Below, piece after piece: positions 34,442-43,341 of a DNA stretch of 64,000 nucleotides (position 1 is its first letter; each line of letters starts with the position of its first letter). A program made the position numbers and the translations under genes. The DNA is taken from the NCBI RefSeq assembly GCF_900115665.1, contig NZ_FOXH01000001.1:115777-179776 (forward strand), written 5' to 3'. Source of the DNA: Pseudarcicella hirudinis. GTDB taxonomy: Bacteria; Bacteroidota; Bacteroidia; Cytophagales; Spirosomataceae. The notes beneath the pieces are model-generated. The model made no database searches and was not told the origin of the DNA. It saw only the letters and a list, made by a program, of their open reading frames with translations.

Positions 34442-35497
34442 TTACTTATAAGCATCAATCGTCTGAATACTTCCGTCAGGATTGTATTTCAGCTCTGTTA
34501 CCTTAACATTTCTCAAATGGGTTTTCCCGGAAATTTCGGTGTCATGATAGAACAGATACCATTTCCCTTTAAATTCTACAATAGAATGGTGGTTTGTCCA
34601 GCCCTGAACAGGTTTCAAAATAACACCTTTGTAGGTGAAAGGACCATAAGGATTATCTCCGATCGCATAATTAATGAAATGCGTATCTCCGGTAGAATAT
34701 GAGAAATAATATCTGCCATTGTATTTGTGTAGCCAGGCCGCCTCAAAAAAACGTTTTGTATTATCTCCGGCAAGCAATGTTTTACCATGTTCATCAAGAA
34801 TCTTTACATCTTTCGGTTTCTCTGAAAAACTTAGCATATCATTACTGAGTTTTGCAATTTTGGGAGCAAGTGCCTCCTGATTATTTGCCTGTAATGCGCC
34901 TTTGGCATCATAAGATCCTTTAGACCATTTCTGAAGCTGTCCGCCCCAGATACCGCCAAAATACATATAAAAGCTTCCGTCTGTATCTTTAAAAACACAT
35001 GGATCAATACTGAAACTGCCTTTTATCGGATTTTTTTCTGCCCTGAACGGCCCGGCTGGTTTTGTACTGGTAGCGACTCCGATTCTAAAAACATCGTTTT
35101 TGTCTTTTAAAGGGAAATACAGATAATATTTGCCGTTTTTATATGCAGCATCCGGAGCCCAAAGCTGTCTGCCTGCCCAGGGAATATCTTTAATGTCAAG
35201 TGCGACGCCATGATCTGTCACTTTTCCGCCGATTTTATCAAGTGATAAGATATGATAATCTTTCATAGCAAAATGATCTCCATTATCATTTTCCTTCACT
35301 CCCGCCTCAATATCATGAGAAGGATAGATGTAAATTTTTCCTTCGAAAACATGAGCGGAAGGATCCGCTGTATAAATATCCGAAACCAAAGGTTTTGAAA
35401 TCGGCTGTAATTTTTTTGCTTCCTTGTTTTGGCTGAAAGCAGTCGAAAATCCTCCTAAAAGAATTAATGACAGAGATAATTTCTGGATGGATAACAT
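34442..35497 (-). CDS. Secreted glycoside hydrolase family 43 enzyme
   Basis: A 351-residue protein; the start at 35497 gives a signal peptide (MLSIQKLSLSLILL...AFSQ), whereas the longer frame runs into the upstream gene. The catalytic carboxylates are Asp45 in YTADPSAHV, Asp165 in FSIDPCVF and Glu252 in FFEAAWLH. Probably a beta-xylosidase or arabinofuranosidase; it shares little sequence with the 434-1483 GH43. As the last gene of the operon with alpha-glucuronidase and uronate enzymes, a role on glucuronoxylan fragments is inferred. Confidence 0.9.
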   Translation of the reverse strand: MLSIQKLSLSLILLGGFSTAFSQNKEAKKLQPISKPLVSDIYTADPSAHVFEGKIYIYPSHDIEAGVKENDNGDHFAMKDYHILSLDKIGGKVTDHGVALDIKDIPWAGRQLWAPDAAYKNGKYYLYFPLKDKNDVFRIGVATSTKPAGPFRAEKNPIKGSFSIDPCVFKDTDGSFYMYFGGIWGGQLQKWSKGSYDAKGALQANNQEALAPKIAKLSNDMLSFSEKPKDVKILDEHGKTLLAGDNTKRFFEAAWLHKYNGRYYFSYSTGDTHFINYAIGDNPYGPFTYKGVILKPVQGWTNHHSIVEFKGKWYLFYHDTEISGKTHLRNVKVTELKYNPDGSIQTIDAYK

Positions 35498-35564
35498 AAT
35501 CGGATAGTTAAACAGTTGTTCAGGTTGAAATTGATAAATGCTGGTAAGCTGTTTCGAAATTACA

Positions 35565-36326
35565 CTAAAAACCAATAGAATTTCCGCCATCAACCGGAAT
35601 AGAAGTTCCTGTAATGAAGGAAGAGGCTTCAGATGCCAGGAATACTGCGGCATAACCTATCTCTGAAGGTTTGCCAAAGCGTCCCATCGGAGTACGGCGC
35701 ATGGCTCTTGCAATACGATCAGGGTCACCATTCATGGCAGTTTTCATCATAGCGGTTTCAATGAATCCGGGAGCAATTGCATTGATTCTTACATTGGCCG
35801 GAGAAAATTCTGAAGCAAGGATTTTAATCATTCCTTCCACACCGGTTTTTGAAGCACCATAAGCTACTACACGGTCTATGCCATAATAGGCTGCCATTGA
35901 AGTAATCATGATAATGCTGCCTCTTTCACGCGGAATCATTCGTCTGGCGCATTCTCTGGTTAAAGAGAAAACAGCGTTCAGGTTGGTATGCACAATGTTG
36001 TAAAAATCCTCATCACTGACATCCAATGCCGGTTTTTTCATATTTACACCAGCATTATTGACAAGAATATCGATCGCCCCGAATGTATCTTCGATATGCT
36101 GAACCAGTGCCGGAAGTTTTCCAAGATCGGTTACATCATTTACCACATAATCCGACTGAGAACCAAGTTCGGTCACAGCGTCTTTTAATGCCTGTTCTCT
36201 TCTGCCTGTAATGATTACTTTTGCTCCGTATTCGATAAAGCATTTTGCAATTTCAAAACCGATGCCGCTTCCGCCTCCGGTAATGAGGGCCAGCTTGTTA
36301 TTTAAAGAAAAAATAGTGTTTTCCAC
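35565..36326 (-). CDS. SDR-family oxidoreductase, probable fructuronate reductase
   Basis: A 253-residue classical short-chain dehydrogenase: cofactor motif TGGGSGIG, NNAG, catalytic Ser in MITS and Tyr-x3-Lys in YGASK, and the C-terminal PVDGGNSIGF. The residues after the first strand (TGRRE) suggest NADP(H) preference. An SDR next to mannonate dehydratase commonly interconverts D-fructuronate and D-mannonate, as the B. subtilis YjmF-type UxuB does. That pathway position, 12 bases after the uxuA fusion, is the basis of the assignment; a gluconate-type dehydrogenase is the alternative. Confidence 0.8.
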   Translation of the reverse strand: MENTIFSLNNKLALITGGGSGIGFEIAKCFIEYGAKVIITGRREQALKDAVTELGSQSDYVVNDVTDLGKLPALVQHIEDTFGAIDILVNNAGVNMKKPALDVSDEDFYNIVHTNLNAVFSLTRECARRMIPRERGSIIMITSMAAYYGIDRVVAYGASKTGVEGMIKILASEFSPANVRINAIAPGFIETAMMKTAMNGDPDRIARAMRRTPMGRFGKPSEIGYAAVFLASEASSFITGTSIPVDGGNSIGF

Positions 36327-36338
36327 AGGTAATATTGA

Positions 36339-39300
36339 TTAACGTAACTGATAAATTTCTGCTAATTTCTTAACGTCTTCTAAAGATCGCTGAGGTTTCT
36401 GATAAGGTGCCGGAATGGGTTTCCGGGCAAACTGCTGAAAATATAATACACAGGCATCTCTCCACCACAGTGCTTCCTTCTGCTGAACTTTTAACTTTCC
36501 TGCGACGAATCTGAATAATTCGGGGTCAATATCTTTTTTGACTGAATTCCATTGATTCTGCATGTTTTCAACGGCTGATTCTCCCTGATAATACCGGGAA
36601 CACAATTCATCCCAAAGTGTTTTTCCTGAAGAAAGCTTATAGTCCCAGGAAACATGATGAAACCAAAGCAGATATTCAGGCGGACAGGTTCCGGCATTTC
36701 CCCATTGTTTCCTGATTTCCTTAGCGTACAAGCCTACAGAATTGCTTCCGCTGGCAGAACGGTTGAAACCGATTCCCAGAGAATCAGCTTTATGGTAATA
36801 GATTGATGTCCAGTCCGGTCTTGCACTTTTTGATAACCAGGGCATTGGCCCGAAATGGAGGTTATGCCCCATAATGTGGTGTAATCCGAGAGGAGTCATG
36901 TAATTAACTGTATTTTCTCTGGATTGAAGCATGATCTGCTTAATCGTCTGTACCGAACCGGGTTGATTGGTAAGGGTCATTCTTGTCCATTCGTCAGCAA
37001 TTTTTTCAGATGAAAGCGCATAATCCCAGGCCAGTCTTCCAAAGGCATACCAGTTTGCCTGATTCATGGGATGGCCACACCAGTTTCTGTCGGATCCGGT
37101 ATTTGCTACTCCGGCAATCCCAGTGATTTTATAACCATGAAGAGATCCGTCAATGACTTTTGCGACGGTTGAACCTTTTCCTTCGGCATAAGTATCGGTA
37201 TCTAAACACTCTTTAAACATGGGAGCGAGGTAAACCCAATGCGTGGCAAATCCGAGGTATTCCTGCGTAATCTGAAATTCCATCATGATTGGTGTTTGCG
37301 GCATAGCTCCGAAAAGCGGGTGAAATGGTTCTCTTGGCTGGAAATCTACCGGACCGTTTTTCACCTGTACAATCACATTTTTGTTGAATTGACCATCTAA
37401 TGGTTTAAAATCCTCATAAGCCTCTTTGGTACGGTCACCATTCGGGTTGGCTTTATAAACGAAGGCTCTCCACATTACAATTCCACCAAAAGGCTCAACA
37501 GCTTCTGCCAGCATGTTTGCGCCGTCGGCATGACTGCGTCCATAATCCTGTGGCCCGGGTTCGCCTTCGGAGTTAGCTTTTACCAGAAAACCTCCGAAAT
37601 CGGGAATAATGCCATAAATTTCCTTCGCTTTCTCTTTCCACCATTTCCGTACTTCAGGATCAAGCGGATCTGATGTAGCTAAACCACCGATATTTTTAGG
37701 GGCTGAAAATCTTACAGACAAAAAGACTTTGATGTTATATGGTCTGAAAATATTAGCCAGTTCCTTTACTTTCAACAGATATTCTTCGGTCAGAAATCTG
37801 GCGCTTGCATTTACATTGTTTACCACTGTGCCATTGATTCCGATGGAGGCATTGGCTCTGGCATAATCTACATAACGAGGATCTGTATTGTCGGGCAAAT
37901 CATACCATTTCCAAAGAGATTCTCCCGCATAACCACGCTCAATACTTCCATTGGTATTATCCCAGTGATTTAATATTCTGTGCTGAATTTTTGGACTATC
38001 TGATAAATCCAGTTTGTCAAGATTCTGATGCGTTTGAATAGCTCTGAGTAATGTAAATGCCCCGTAAAGCAGACCTTTTTCTGTTCTCGAGGAAATAATT
38101 GTCTGACCGTTTTTCCGGAAAAGATGATAGGCTTCCTCATCAGGCGTTTCATTTTTATCAATTTTCAGGATAATTCCGGGCTTTTGTACATTCGCCTGTC
38201 TGGTAATTGCGGGGGAATTTCCTAAAAGCCCTTTTAGTCCCTTTTCCAGTTCTGCGACAGTTACTTTCATCATCGGAGAATCGGAAGAGGTGCTGATGAA
38301 CGTAAATGATCTGGCATAATCAGCTCTCAGTTTTACATCCTGAATCAGGTCGTATTTTAACCAGAGTCTGTAGCCATCATCTGCCAGTGCAGGAAGGAAA
38401 GAGCAGAATATCAGTAAGATAGTCTGAAGACTTCGCAGTACAGCCATTTCCACTCCCCGTAATTCAGCCAGCCCTTTTAAGCGTCCGATAATAGAATAAC
38501 CGGGATAAGTTTTTTTCTGTAAATCATCCAGCATTTGGTGTCCGTGATCAGGCCTCATCGGGATGTCAATATCTGTTCTTCCTGCTGAAACTCTTTTTTT
38601 CCCTTCAATACTGAGGGCTTTGATTACTTCATACATATCTACATCTCCGGTAAGATGATCTGCTTCATGGAAATTTCTCGGATCTTCTTCTCTTTTTGTA
38701 GCCCTCAGGTGTACGAAATGGATTTTGTCACCCAATCTTGAAACAATTCCGGCCAGATCATTGTCCGGCCTTACGCCGAGTGATCCTGTGCAAAAAGTAA
38801 TTCCGTTTGCAACAGAATCGTAGGCCTGAGTCAGTTGTATTAAATCTGCCTCGGTGCTGACTACACGAGGCAAACCCAGCAATGATTTAGGCGGGTCGTC
38901 GGGATGAATGCAAAGTTTTATGCCAAGTTCTTCTGCTGCAGGTCCGATTGCTCTGAGGAAATAATAAAGATTTTCACGAAGTTTCTGGTCATCAATTTCT
39001 TTGTAATTATCCAGTAATTGCTGAAATGAAGATAATTCAAAAGCTTCTTCCGAACCGGGCAAACCTAATAACACCGTATTGGTTAATTTTTCCAGTTCAG
39101 TTTTATCCATCGCCCTGAATCGTTTCTCAGCATTTTCGATGGTTTTTTCATCATAATCCGATTTTGCGGCAGGTCGTTTCAGAATAAACAGGTCGAACAA
39201 AGCAAAATCTTCCCAGACAAATCTCAGCGCTTTTGAACCATCCGGCATTGTATAATTCAGATCGGTACGGGACCAGTCAAGCACAGGCATGAAATTGTAA

Positions 39301-39623
39301 CAAACGGTATAGATATTGTTTGCTGCCAGATTTCTCAGAGATTCGATATAGTTCCGGATATATTGTTCTCTGGAAGGCAGACCTTTCTTGATATCTTCGT
39401 GAACAGGAAGGCTTTCAACCACTACCCAATGTAATGGAGAGAATGTTTGATTTTGCTCTTCGATAATTTGTTTCCTTTCCAGAACCGCTTCAGAAGTCCA
39501 GACTTCACCCACCGGAATCTGGTGTAATGCCGATACAATCCCCGAGCATCCAGCCTGACGAATATCCATCAGTGAAACCGAATCCTGAGGGCCAAACCAC
39601 CGCATTGTTTGAATAAATGACAT
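36339..39623 (-). CDS. uxuA: Mannonate dehydratase (UxuA) fused in frame to GH67 alpha-glucuronidase
   Basis: A single 1094-codon frame (start at 39623, MSFIQTMRWFGP; another ATG lies 8 codons upstream). Residues 1-393 are a complete UxuA (GEVW, CIHPDDPP, HFVHLR, RPDHGHQ; the E. coli protein has 394 residues). Met393 opens what looks like a signal peptide (MAVLRSLQTILLIFC...ALAD), followed by a complete GH67 enzyme with Glu686 (NSEGEPGP, acid), Asp760 (GPVDFQ) and Glu788 (TQEYLG). UxuA dehydrates mannonate to 2-keto-3-deoxygluconate in the cytoplasm; GH67 releases (methyl)glucuronic acid from xylo-oligosaccharides. One stop codon has evidently been lost. The product could be a signal-anchored hybrid, or GH67 may start separately at 38447. 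Confidence 0.88.
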   Translation of the reverse strand: MSFIQTMRWFGPQDSVSLMDIRQAGCSGIVSALHQIPVGEVWTSEAVLERKQIIEEQNQTFSPLHWVVVESLPVHEDIKKGLPSREQYIRNYIESLRNLAANNIYTVCYNFMPVLDWSRTDLNYTMPDGSKALRFVWEDFALFDLFILKRPAAKSDYDEKTIENAEKRFRAMDKTELEKLTNTVLLGLPGSEEAFELSSFQQLLDNYKEIDDQKLRENLYYFLRAIGPAAEELGIKLCIHPDDPPKSLLGLPRVVSTEADLIQLTQAYDSVANGITFCTGSLGVRPDNDLAGIVSRLGDKIHFVHLRATKREEDPRNFHEADHLTGDVDMYEVIKALSIEGKKRVSAGRTDIDIPMRPDHGHQMLDDLQKKTYPGYSIIGRLKGLAELRGVEMAVLRSLQTILLIFCSFLPALADDGYRLWLKYDLIQDVKLRADYARSFTFISTSSDSPMMKVTVAELEKGLKGLLGNSPAITRQANVQKPGIILKIDKNETPDEEAYHLFRKNGQTIISSRTEKGLLYGAFTLLRAIQTHQNLDKLDLSDSPKIQHRILNHWDNTNGSIERGYAGESLWKWYDLPDNTDPRYVDYARANASIGINGTVVNNVNASARFLTEEYLLKVKELANIFRPYNIKVFLSVRFSAPKNIGGLATSDPLDPEVRKWWKEKAKEIYGIIPDFGGFLVKANSEGEPGPQDYGRSHADGANMLAEAVEPFGGIVMWRAFVYKANPNGDRTKEAYEDFKPLDGQFNKNVIVQVKNGPVDFQPREPFHPLFGAMPQTPIMMEFQITQEYLGFATHWVYLAPMFKECLDTDTYAEGKGSTVAKVIDGSLHGYKITGIAGVANTGSDRNWCGHPMNQANWYAFGRLAWDYALSSEKIADEWTRMTLTNQPGSVQTIKQIMLQSRENTVNYMTPLGLHHIMGHNLHFGPMPWLSKSARPDWTSIYYHKADSLGIGFNRSASGSNSVGLYAKEIRKQWGNAGTCPPEYLLWFHHVSWDYKLSSGKTLWDELCSRYYQGESAVENMQNQWNSVKKDIDPELFRFVAGKLKVQQKEALWWRDACVLYFQQFARKPIPAPYQKPQRSLEDVKKLAEIYQLR

Positions 39624-39795
39624 TTCCTGTTTATTTAAAATATGCAAAAACGCTAAGAAATTCTTTCATATCTGTAAAAGTATAATCTCCTTTTACTTCG
39701 AATTCAAGGCGATGATAATTAGTTTTTAGGCTTAAATACAAATTGAATAATTAAAATTTTTCTGATTTTTCTACTAAAAATATCGTAATCCTTTG

Positions 39796-39819
39796 CGGTA
39801 TCGTTACCGATAGGTATCT
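39796..39819. promoter_or_regulatory. Candidate LacI-type operator in the divergent region
   Basis: Overlapping palindromes: CGGTA-TCGT-TACCG (39796-39809), TATCG-TTAC-CGATA (39799-39812) and GATAGGTATC just after. It lies between the uxuA-GH67 start and the LacI-family gene, about 120 bases ahead of the latter, where a regulator of both would bind. The rest of 39624-39931 shows no gene, and I saw no exact TAnnTTTG box on either strand. Confidence 0.5.
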
Positions 39820-39931
39820 TTAACAAACACATATTTTCAGAAAACCTTTTTTTAGTCTGAAATACGAATCCTAATATTCTAACAGAAGGAATAGTCCGAA
39901 GATTGTTATCTGAGAAAAGTTATATTTATGT

Positions 39932-41089
39932 ATGGTTGTTTGTCCTAAATGTGATAAGTCTGATTTTATTCAGCTGGCCGGGTTTGTAAGAGGCCGGCAG
40001 CGATTTTATTGTAAATCCTGTGCCTATCATTTTATTACGGAGCATTCCGACCGGAAATCCAGAAAGAAAAATCAGGTAACGATTATTGACATTGCCGAAC
40101 GACTTGGGGTTTCGGCCTCAACCGTTTCAAGGGCGCTTTCCGGTAAGTCAGATATTAGTGAGGTTACCAGACAGGAGATTTTAAAGACAGCCCGAGAGAT
40201 GGATTACCAGCCCAATTTACTGGCGCAGGGATTAATTCTGAGTGAAACGCATACCATCGGAGTGATCATTCCAAATATCGAAAGGCCTTTTTTTGCTTCT
40301 GTAGTCAGTGGTATTCAGCAGGTTGCCTCTGAGGCAGGTTACAGAGTAATGATCTGTCAGTCAAACGAGTCGCATCAGACAGAAGTAGCAAATGTGCAGG
40401 CACTTGTTGCCAGCAGAGTAGATGGTTTACTGATTTGTCATTCTATCCGGACAGAAACGTTTGATCATATCAAACTTCAGCACAGAAAAGGTATTCCTAT
40501 CATTCATTTTGACAGGGTTTGTAATGAAATTGATACACCGAAAGTGCTTCTTGATAATGAAGGCGGAGCCTTTCTGGCGGTCGAACATTTGCTTAATCAG
40601 GGTTGCAAAAATATTGCCTGTCTGGCTGGACCGGAGAACCTTATTATCAGCCAGGAAAGGGAGTCCGGGTATCTTAAAGCGCTTCAAAAATATGATATTT
40701 CTGTCCGGTCTGAATTAATGATCAGAGGAGATTTCAGTACTGCACATGCCAGTGAGGGCATAGAAAGATTACTTTCTTTGCCTCAAAAACCCGATGGTAT
40801 TTTCTGTATGCACTATAAAAATGCGATAGAAATAATGGTAAAATTAAAAGAAAGAGGAATTAAAGTACCGGAGGATATTTGTATTGTAGGTTTTGGAGAT
40901 GAATCATTGACTGCTATGATTGAGCCAAGTCTTACAACCATTCACCAGAACCCCTATCTGGTCGGACAAAAAGCTGCTTCTTTATTTTTGGAAAAAATGA
41001 CTGGCTCTGAAGAATCTCAGATCTCCAAAACCGTTATTGTTGCAGGCGAATTAATTGTGAGAGACTCTTCTTCCAGAAATAAAGTTTAG
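39932..41089 (+). CDS. LacI-family regulator with an N-terminal zinc ribbon
   Basis: A 385-residue regulator with an extra N-terminal domain: Cys4-x2-Cys7 and Cys27-x2-Cys30 frame GFVRGRQRFYCKSC, a ribbon very like that of IS1 InsA-type transposase proteins. The LacI helix-turn-helix follows (about 48-70, TIIDIAERLGVSASTVSRALSG) with the hinge, then a periplasmic-binding-protein-like sensor domain (about 105-375). It is divergent from the uxuA-GH67 operon with a palindrome between, so it probably represses that operon until a uronate or xylo-oligosaccharide binds. The ribbon may extend DNA contact; the ordinary LacI family lacks it. Confidence 0.88.
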   Translation: MVVCPKCDKSDFIQLAGFVRGRQRFYCKSCAYHFITEHSDRKSRKKNQVTIIDIAERLGVSASTVSRALSGKSDISEVTRQEILKTAREMDYQPNLLAQGLILSETHTIGVIIPNIERPFFASVVSGIQQVASEAGYRVMICQSNESHQTEVANVQALVASRVDGLLICHSIRTETFDHIKLQHRKGIPIIHFDRVCNEIDTPKVLLDNEGGAFLAVEHLLNQGCKNIACLAGPENLIISQERESGYLKALQKYDISVRSELMIRGDFSTAHASEGIERLLSLPQKPDGIFCMHYKNAIEIMVKLKERGIKVPEDICIVGFGDESLTAMIEPSLTTIHQNPYLVGQKAASLFLEKMTGSEESQISKTVIVAGELIVRDSSSRNKV

Positions 41090-41213
41090 TATAATCTTCT
41101 TAAATCAGGATATTTACAGGGTTTTTTGAAAGAAATTTAATGTGAGTGGAACCTGGTTTTTATGTAATTTGCTGTAGGAATCTGAACGTATCATACATAA
41201 ACTAAATCTGATT

Positions 41214-41744
41214 ATGAAAATTATAGCATCACTTATCATCCTGGGAATACTGACTTCCTGCTCGCCTTATCGTATCGTTAATAATCATGTTGACAAAGAG
41301 GTTGATTTTAAAAATTACAAAACATTTAGTTTTACGACAGATATTGAAGTTCAGGGACTTACCAGAGATATTAAAAATTCCAGTACAATTAATGAAATAA
41401 AGAGAGCCATTTCCTCGGAACTGAAAAGCAGGGGATACCATCCGGATTTGAAATCCGATTTGCTGGTTAACATTGGCCTGGTGGTACAGGAAAAAATTCA
41501 GACCCGTGAAACAAATTTCAGAGATGCACCACGTTATGTGGGTCAGCGAAGATATTCCTGGAAAAGTGAAACGGTAGAAGTGGGCAGATACAAAGAAGGC
41601 ACTTTGTCTGTGGATTTAGTTGATGTCAAACAAAATCGTCTGGTCTGGGAAGCAGCTGTTACAACAGTTTTGGATAAAGACAGCCACAGACCGGAAAATG
41701 TGGACAAAGCTGTCAGGGCACTTTTTCGGAAATTTCCTGAATAA
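41214..41744 (+). CDS. DUF4136 lipoprotein
   Basis: A 176-residue lipoprotein (signal peptide with Cys16 in ILTSCSPY). The DUF4136 pattern is visible: DFKNYKTFSF near the start, SSELKSRGYHPDLKSDLLVNI in the middle and GTLSVDLVDVKQNRLVWEAA near the end. The family is exported, of unknown function. Monocistronic; it converges on the small gene that ends 17 bases beyond. Confidence 0.85.
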   Translation: MKIIASLIILGILTSCSPYRIVNNHVDKEVDFKNYKTFSFTTDIEVQGLTRDIKNSSTINEIKRAISSELKSRGYHPDLKSDLLVNIGLVVQEKIQTRETNFRDAPRYVGQRRYSWKSETVEVGRYKEGTLSVDLVDVKQNRLVWEAAVTTVLDKDSHRPENVDKAVRALFRKFPE

Positions 41745-41761
41745 ACTCCGGTACATAAGCC

Positions 41762-41992
41762 TTATCTGATATTCCTGACATTATTCATAAGATCCTGTGC
41801 AAATTTGATATAACCAGGGTCTATGTCAATTTTCCCGTTAATTATCTTATAAAAATAATCTACGCTCGAAATATTAAATTGTTTCATAAAATGATCTCTG
41901 AAACGACCGGACCTGTATCGGGCATTTCTTCCTTTTTTGAGTGATTTCCATTGAGCTGTGAGCAATGGGGGGACTTTCGCTTTTTCAATCAT
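41762..41992 (-). CDS. Small basic protein of unknown function (76 aa)
   Basis: The frame from 41992 (MIEKAKVPPLL) is rich in Lys and Arg (WKSLKKGRNARYRSGRFRDHF) and ends helical (FAQDLMNNVRNIR). A longer version from 42034 is possible but starts poorly. No family recognised; charge suggests nucleic-acid or protein binding. Codon usage is acceptable and the frame fills the gap after DUF4136, so I keep it with moderate confidence. The 421 bases from 41993 to 42413 otherwise contain only a CCGGAGTTTTTCCGG mini-palindrome and no convincing gene. Confidence 0.45.
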   Translation of the reverse strand: MIEKAKVPPLLTAQWKSLKKGRNARYRSGRFRDHFMKQFNISSVDYFYKIINGKIDIDPGYIKFAQDLMNNVRNIR

Positions 41993-42413
41993 AAACCTTT
42001 TTCTGAAATTTCTCTCTGCAAATCTGCAAAGCATTTTTGGGATTTTGATTCTGGTTAGCAGAATTTAGCACATTTTTTGCGGATTTTTGCAGTTTTAGCC
42101 CCTTGAAATTACCGGATAAATGATGCGGAATCCCTTTGAAATGGTATGGCACTGATGGGTAAATAAGTAAGAAAGAGTACTTTAAACCATGAAAGGGAGC
42201 TTTAGTAATTTTTTTGGATGCCGGATTGTTATGTGAAATCAGGAATATCTTTATCGTACGGCCTTGCATTATCAAAGTGTTTAAGCGAAATTTATCATTG
42301 CTTTAACAGAGAAAACAGAACTTAAAAAGTATTTAAAACACAAAACCGGAGTTTTTCCGGAATATACTTACCTCAATTTGTTTGATGCATTAATTGTACC
42401 CTGAATCCTGTTT

Positions 42414-43127
42414 ATGATAAATAATACAATCCGATATATTGCTGTTGACGATAATGCACTGGATTTACTTGCCGTTACGGAATATGCAAAGCAATTCAAT
42501 TTTTTACATTGTCTGGGAAATTTTTCAAATCCGGGAGATGGTTTTACGGCCTTGCAGGATCTGAAACCGGATCTTGTCTTTTTGGATATAGAAATGCCCG
42601 GAATGAGTGGTATGGATGTTTTAAGGGCTTTGAAAAAGGATGCCCCGATGGCGGTTTTTATTACTTCTCATCCTGAATATGCCCTTGAAGGTTTTGAGCT
42701 TTCAGCATTGGATTATATTCTTAAACCGCTTACGCAGGAACGTTTCGGACAGACGATTGTCCGGGTACAGGAATTTCATGATACCAGACAAAGGGCTGAA
42801 GCATATCAGGTACATTTTGAGCAGGAGTCACTTTCTGTAAAAGAAGGATACAATCATATCCGTATTTTGCAGAATGATATTGTTTATCTGGAAGCCATGC
42901 AGGATTATACCAAAATTGTTACCTCTGCCAAAAACTATATGACGCTGACACCGCTTTCTGGTTTTATGGAGCGTTTACCTGCCTCGCGTTTTGTTCGTAT
43001 TCATCGTAGTTATGCGGTTTCATTAAGCAAGGTCAGAGAGATTCGGAATGGAGAGATTATTGGCGATAATTTCACTTTACCGGTAGGGAAAACCTATAGA
43101 CCGGCGGTGTCCCAATTGAAATTTTAG
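42414..43127 (+). CDS. LytTR-type response regulator
   Basis: A 237-residue regulator: receiver domain (about 7-120) with the acidic pair Asp12-Asp13, phosphoacceptor Asp58 in FLDIEMPG, the Thr/Ser of FITSH and Lys in LKPLT; and a LytTR DNA-binding domain (about 140-235) with NDIVYLEAMQDYTKI and FVRIHRSYAVSL. Such regulators are usually activated by a LytS/YpdA-type membrane histidine kinase; none is encoded here, so it is an orphan unless the hybrid kinase downstream supplies phosphate. Confidence 0.92.
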   Translation: MINNTIRYIAVDDNALDLLAVTEYAKQFNFLHCLGNFSNPGDGFTALQDLKPDLVFLDIEMPGMSGMDVLRALKKDAPMAVFITSHPEYALEGFELSALDYILKPLTQERFGQTIVRVQEFHDTRQRAEAYQVHFEQESLSVKEGYNHIRILQNDIVYLEAMQDYTKIVTSAKNYMTLTPLSGFMERLPASRFVRIHRSYAVSLSKVREIRNGEIIGDNFTLPVGKTYRPAVSQLKF

Positions 43128-43180
43128 GTTAAATTATAAGTCGGTTTTAATCTATATCTGATAACCAGATTTATTTTTTT

Positions 43181-43188
43181 TATATTTG
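43181..43188 (+). promoter_or_regulatory. -7 box upstream of the hybrid kinase
   Basis: TATATTTG matches TAnnTTTG exactly, about 155 bases ahead of the kinase start. This separates the kinase from the LytTR gene as its own transcription unit. Confidence 0.5.
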
Positions 43189-43341
43189 TAATTGGTACAA
43201 TTTTTGCTAATTTTTGAAAAATCCGTGTTCACAGACGAGCGTTATTGAAGTATTTTCAGAAATAATAAATGCTGTAATTCAGAGATGAATTCTATCGTAT
43301 TTCTGATATAATCGGCTTGTGGACTATTCCGCCAAACTTTT

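Noticed and set aside
39932..40060. Zinc-ribbon sequence read as a remnant of an IS1-type transposase
   Set aside because: It is continuous and in frame with an intact LacI regulator, and no inverted repeats or other transposase parts are nearby.
41985..42275. A 96-codon minus-strand frame upstream of the small basic gene
   Set aside because: Composition is unlike a protein of this genome (repetitive Lys/Asn/Gln, no fold pattern), and it overlaps the better start of the neighbouring frame.
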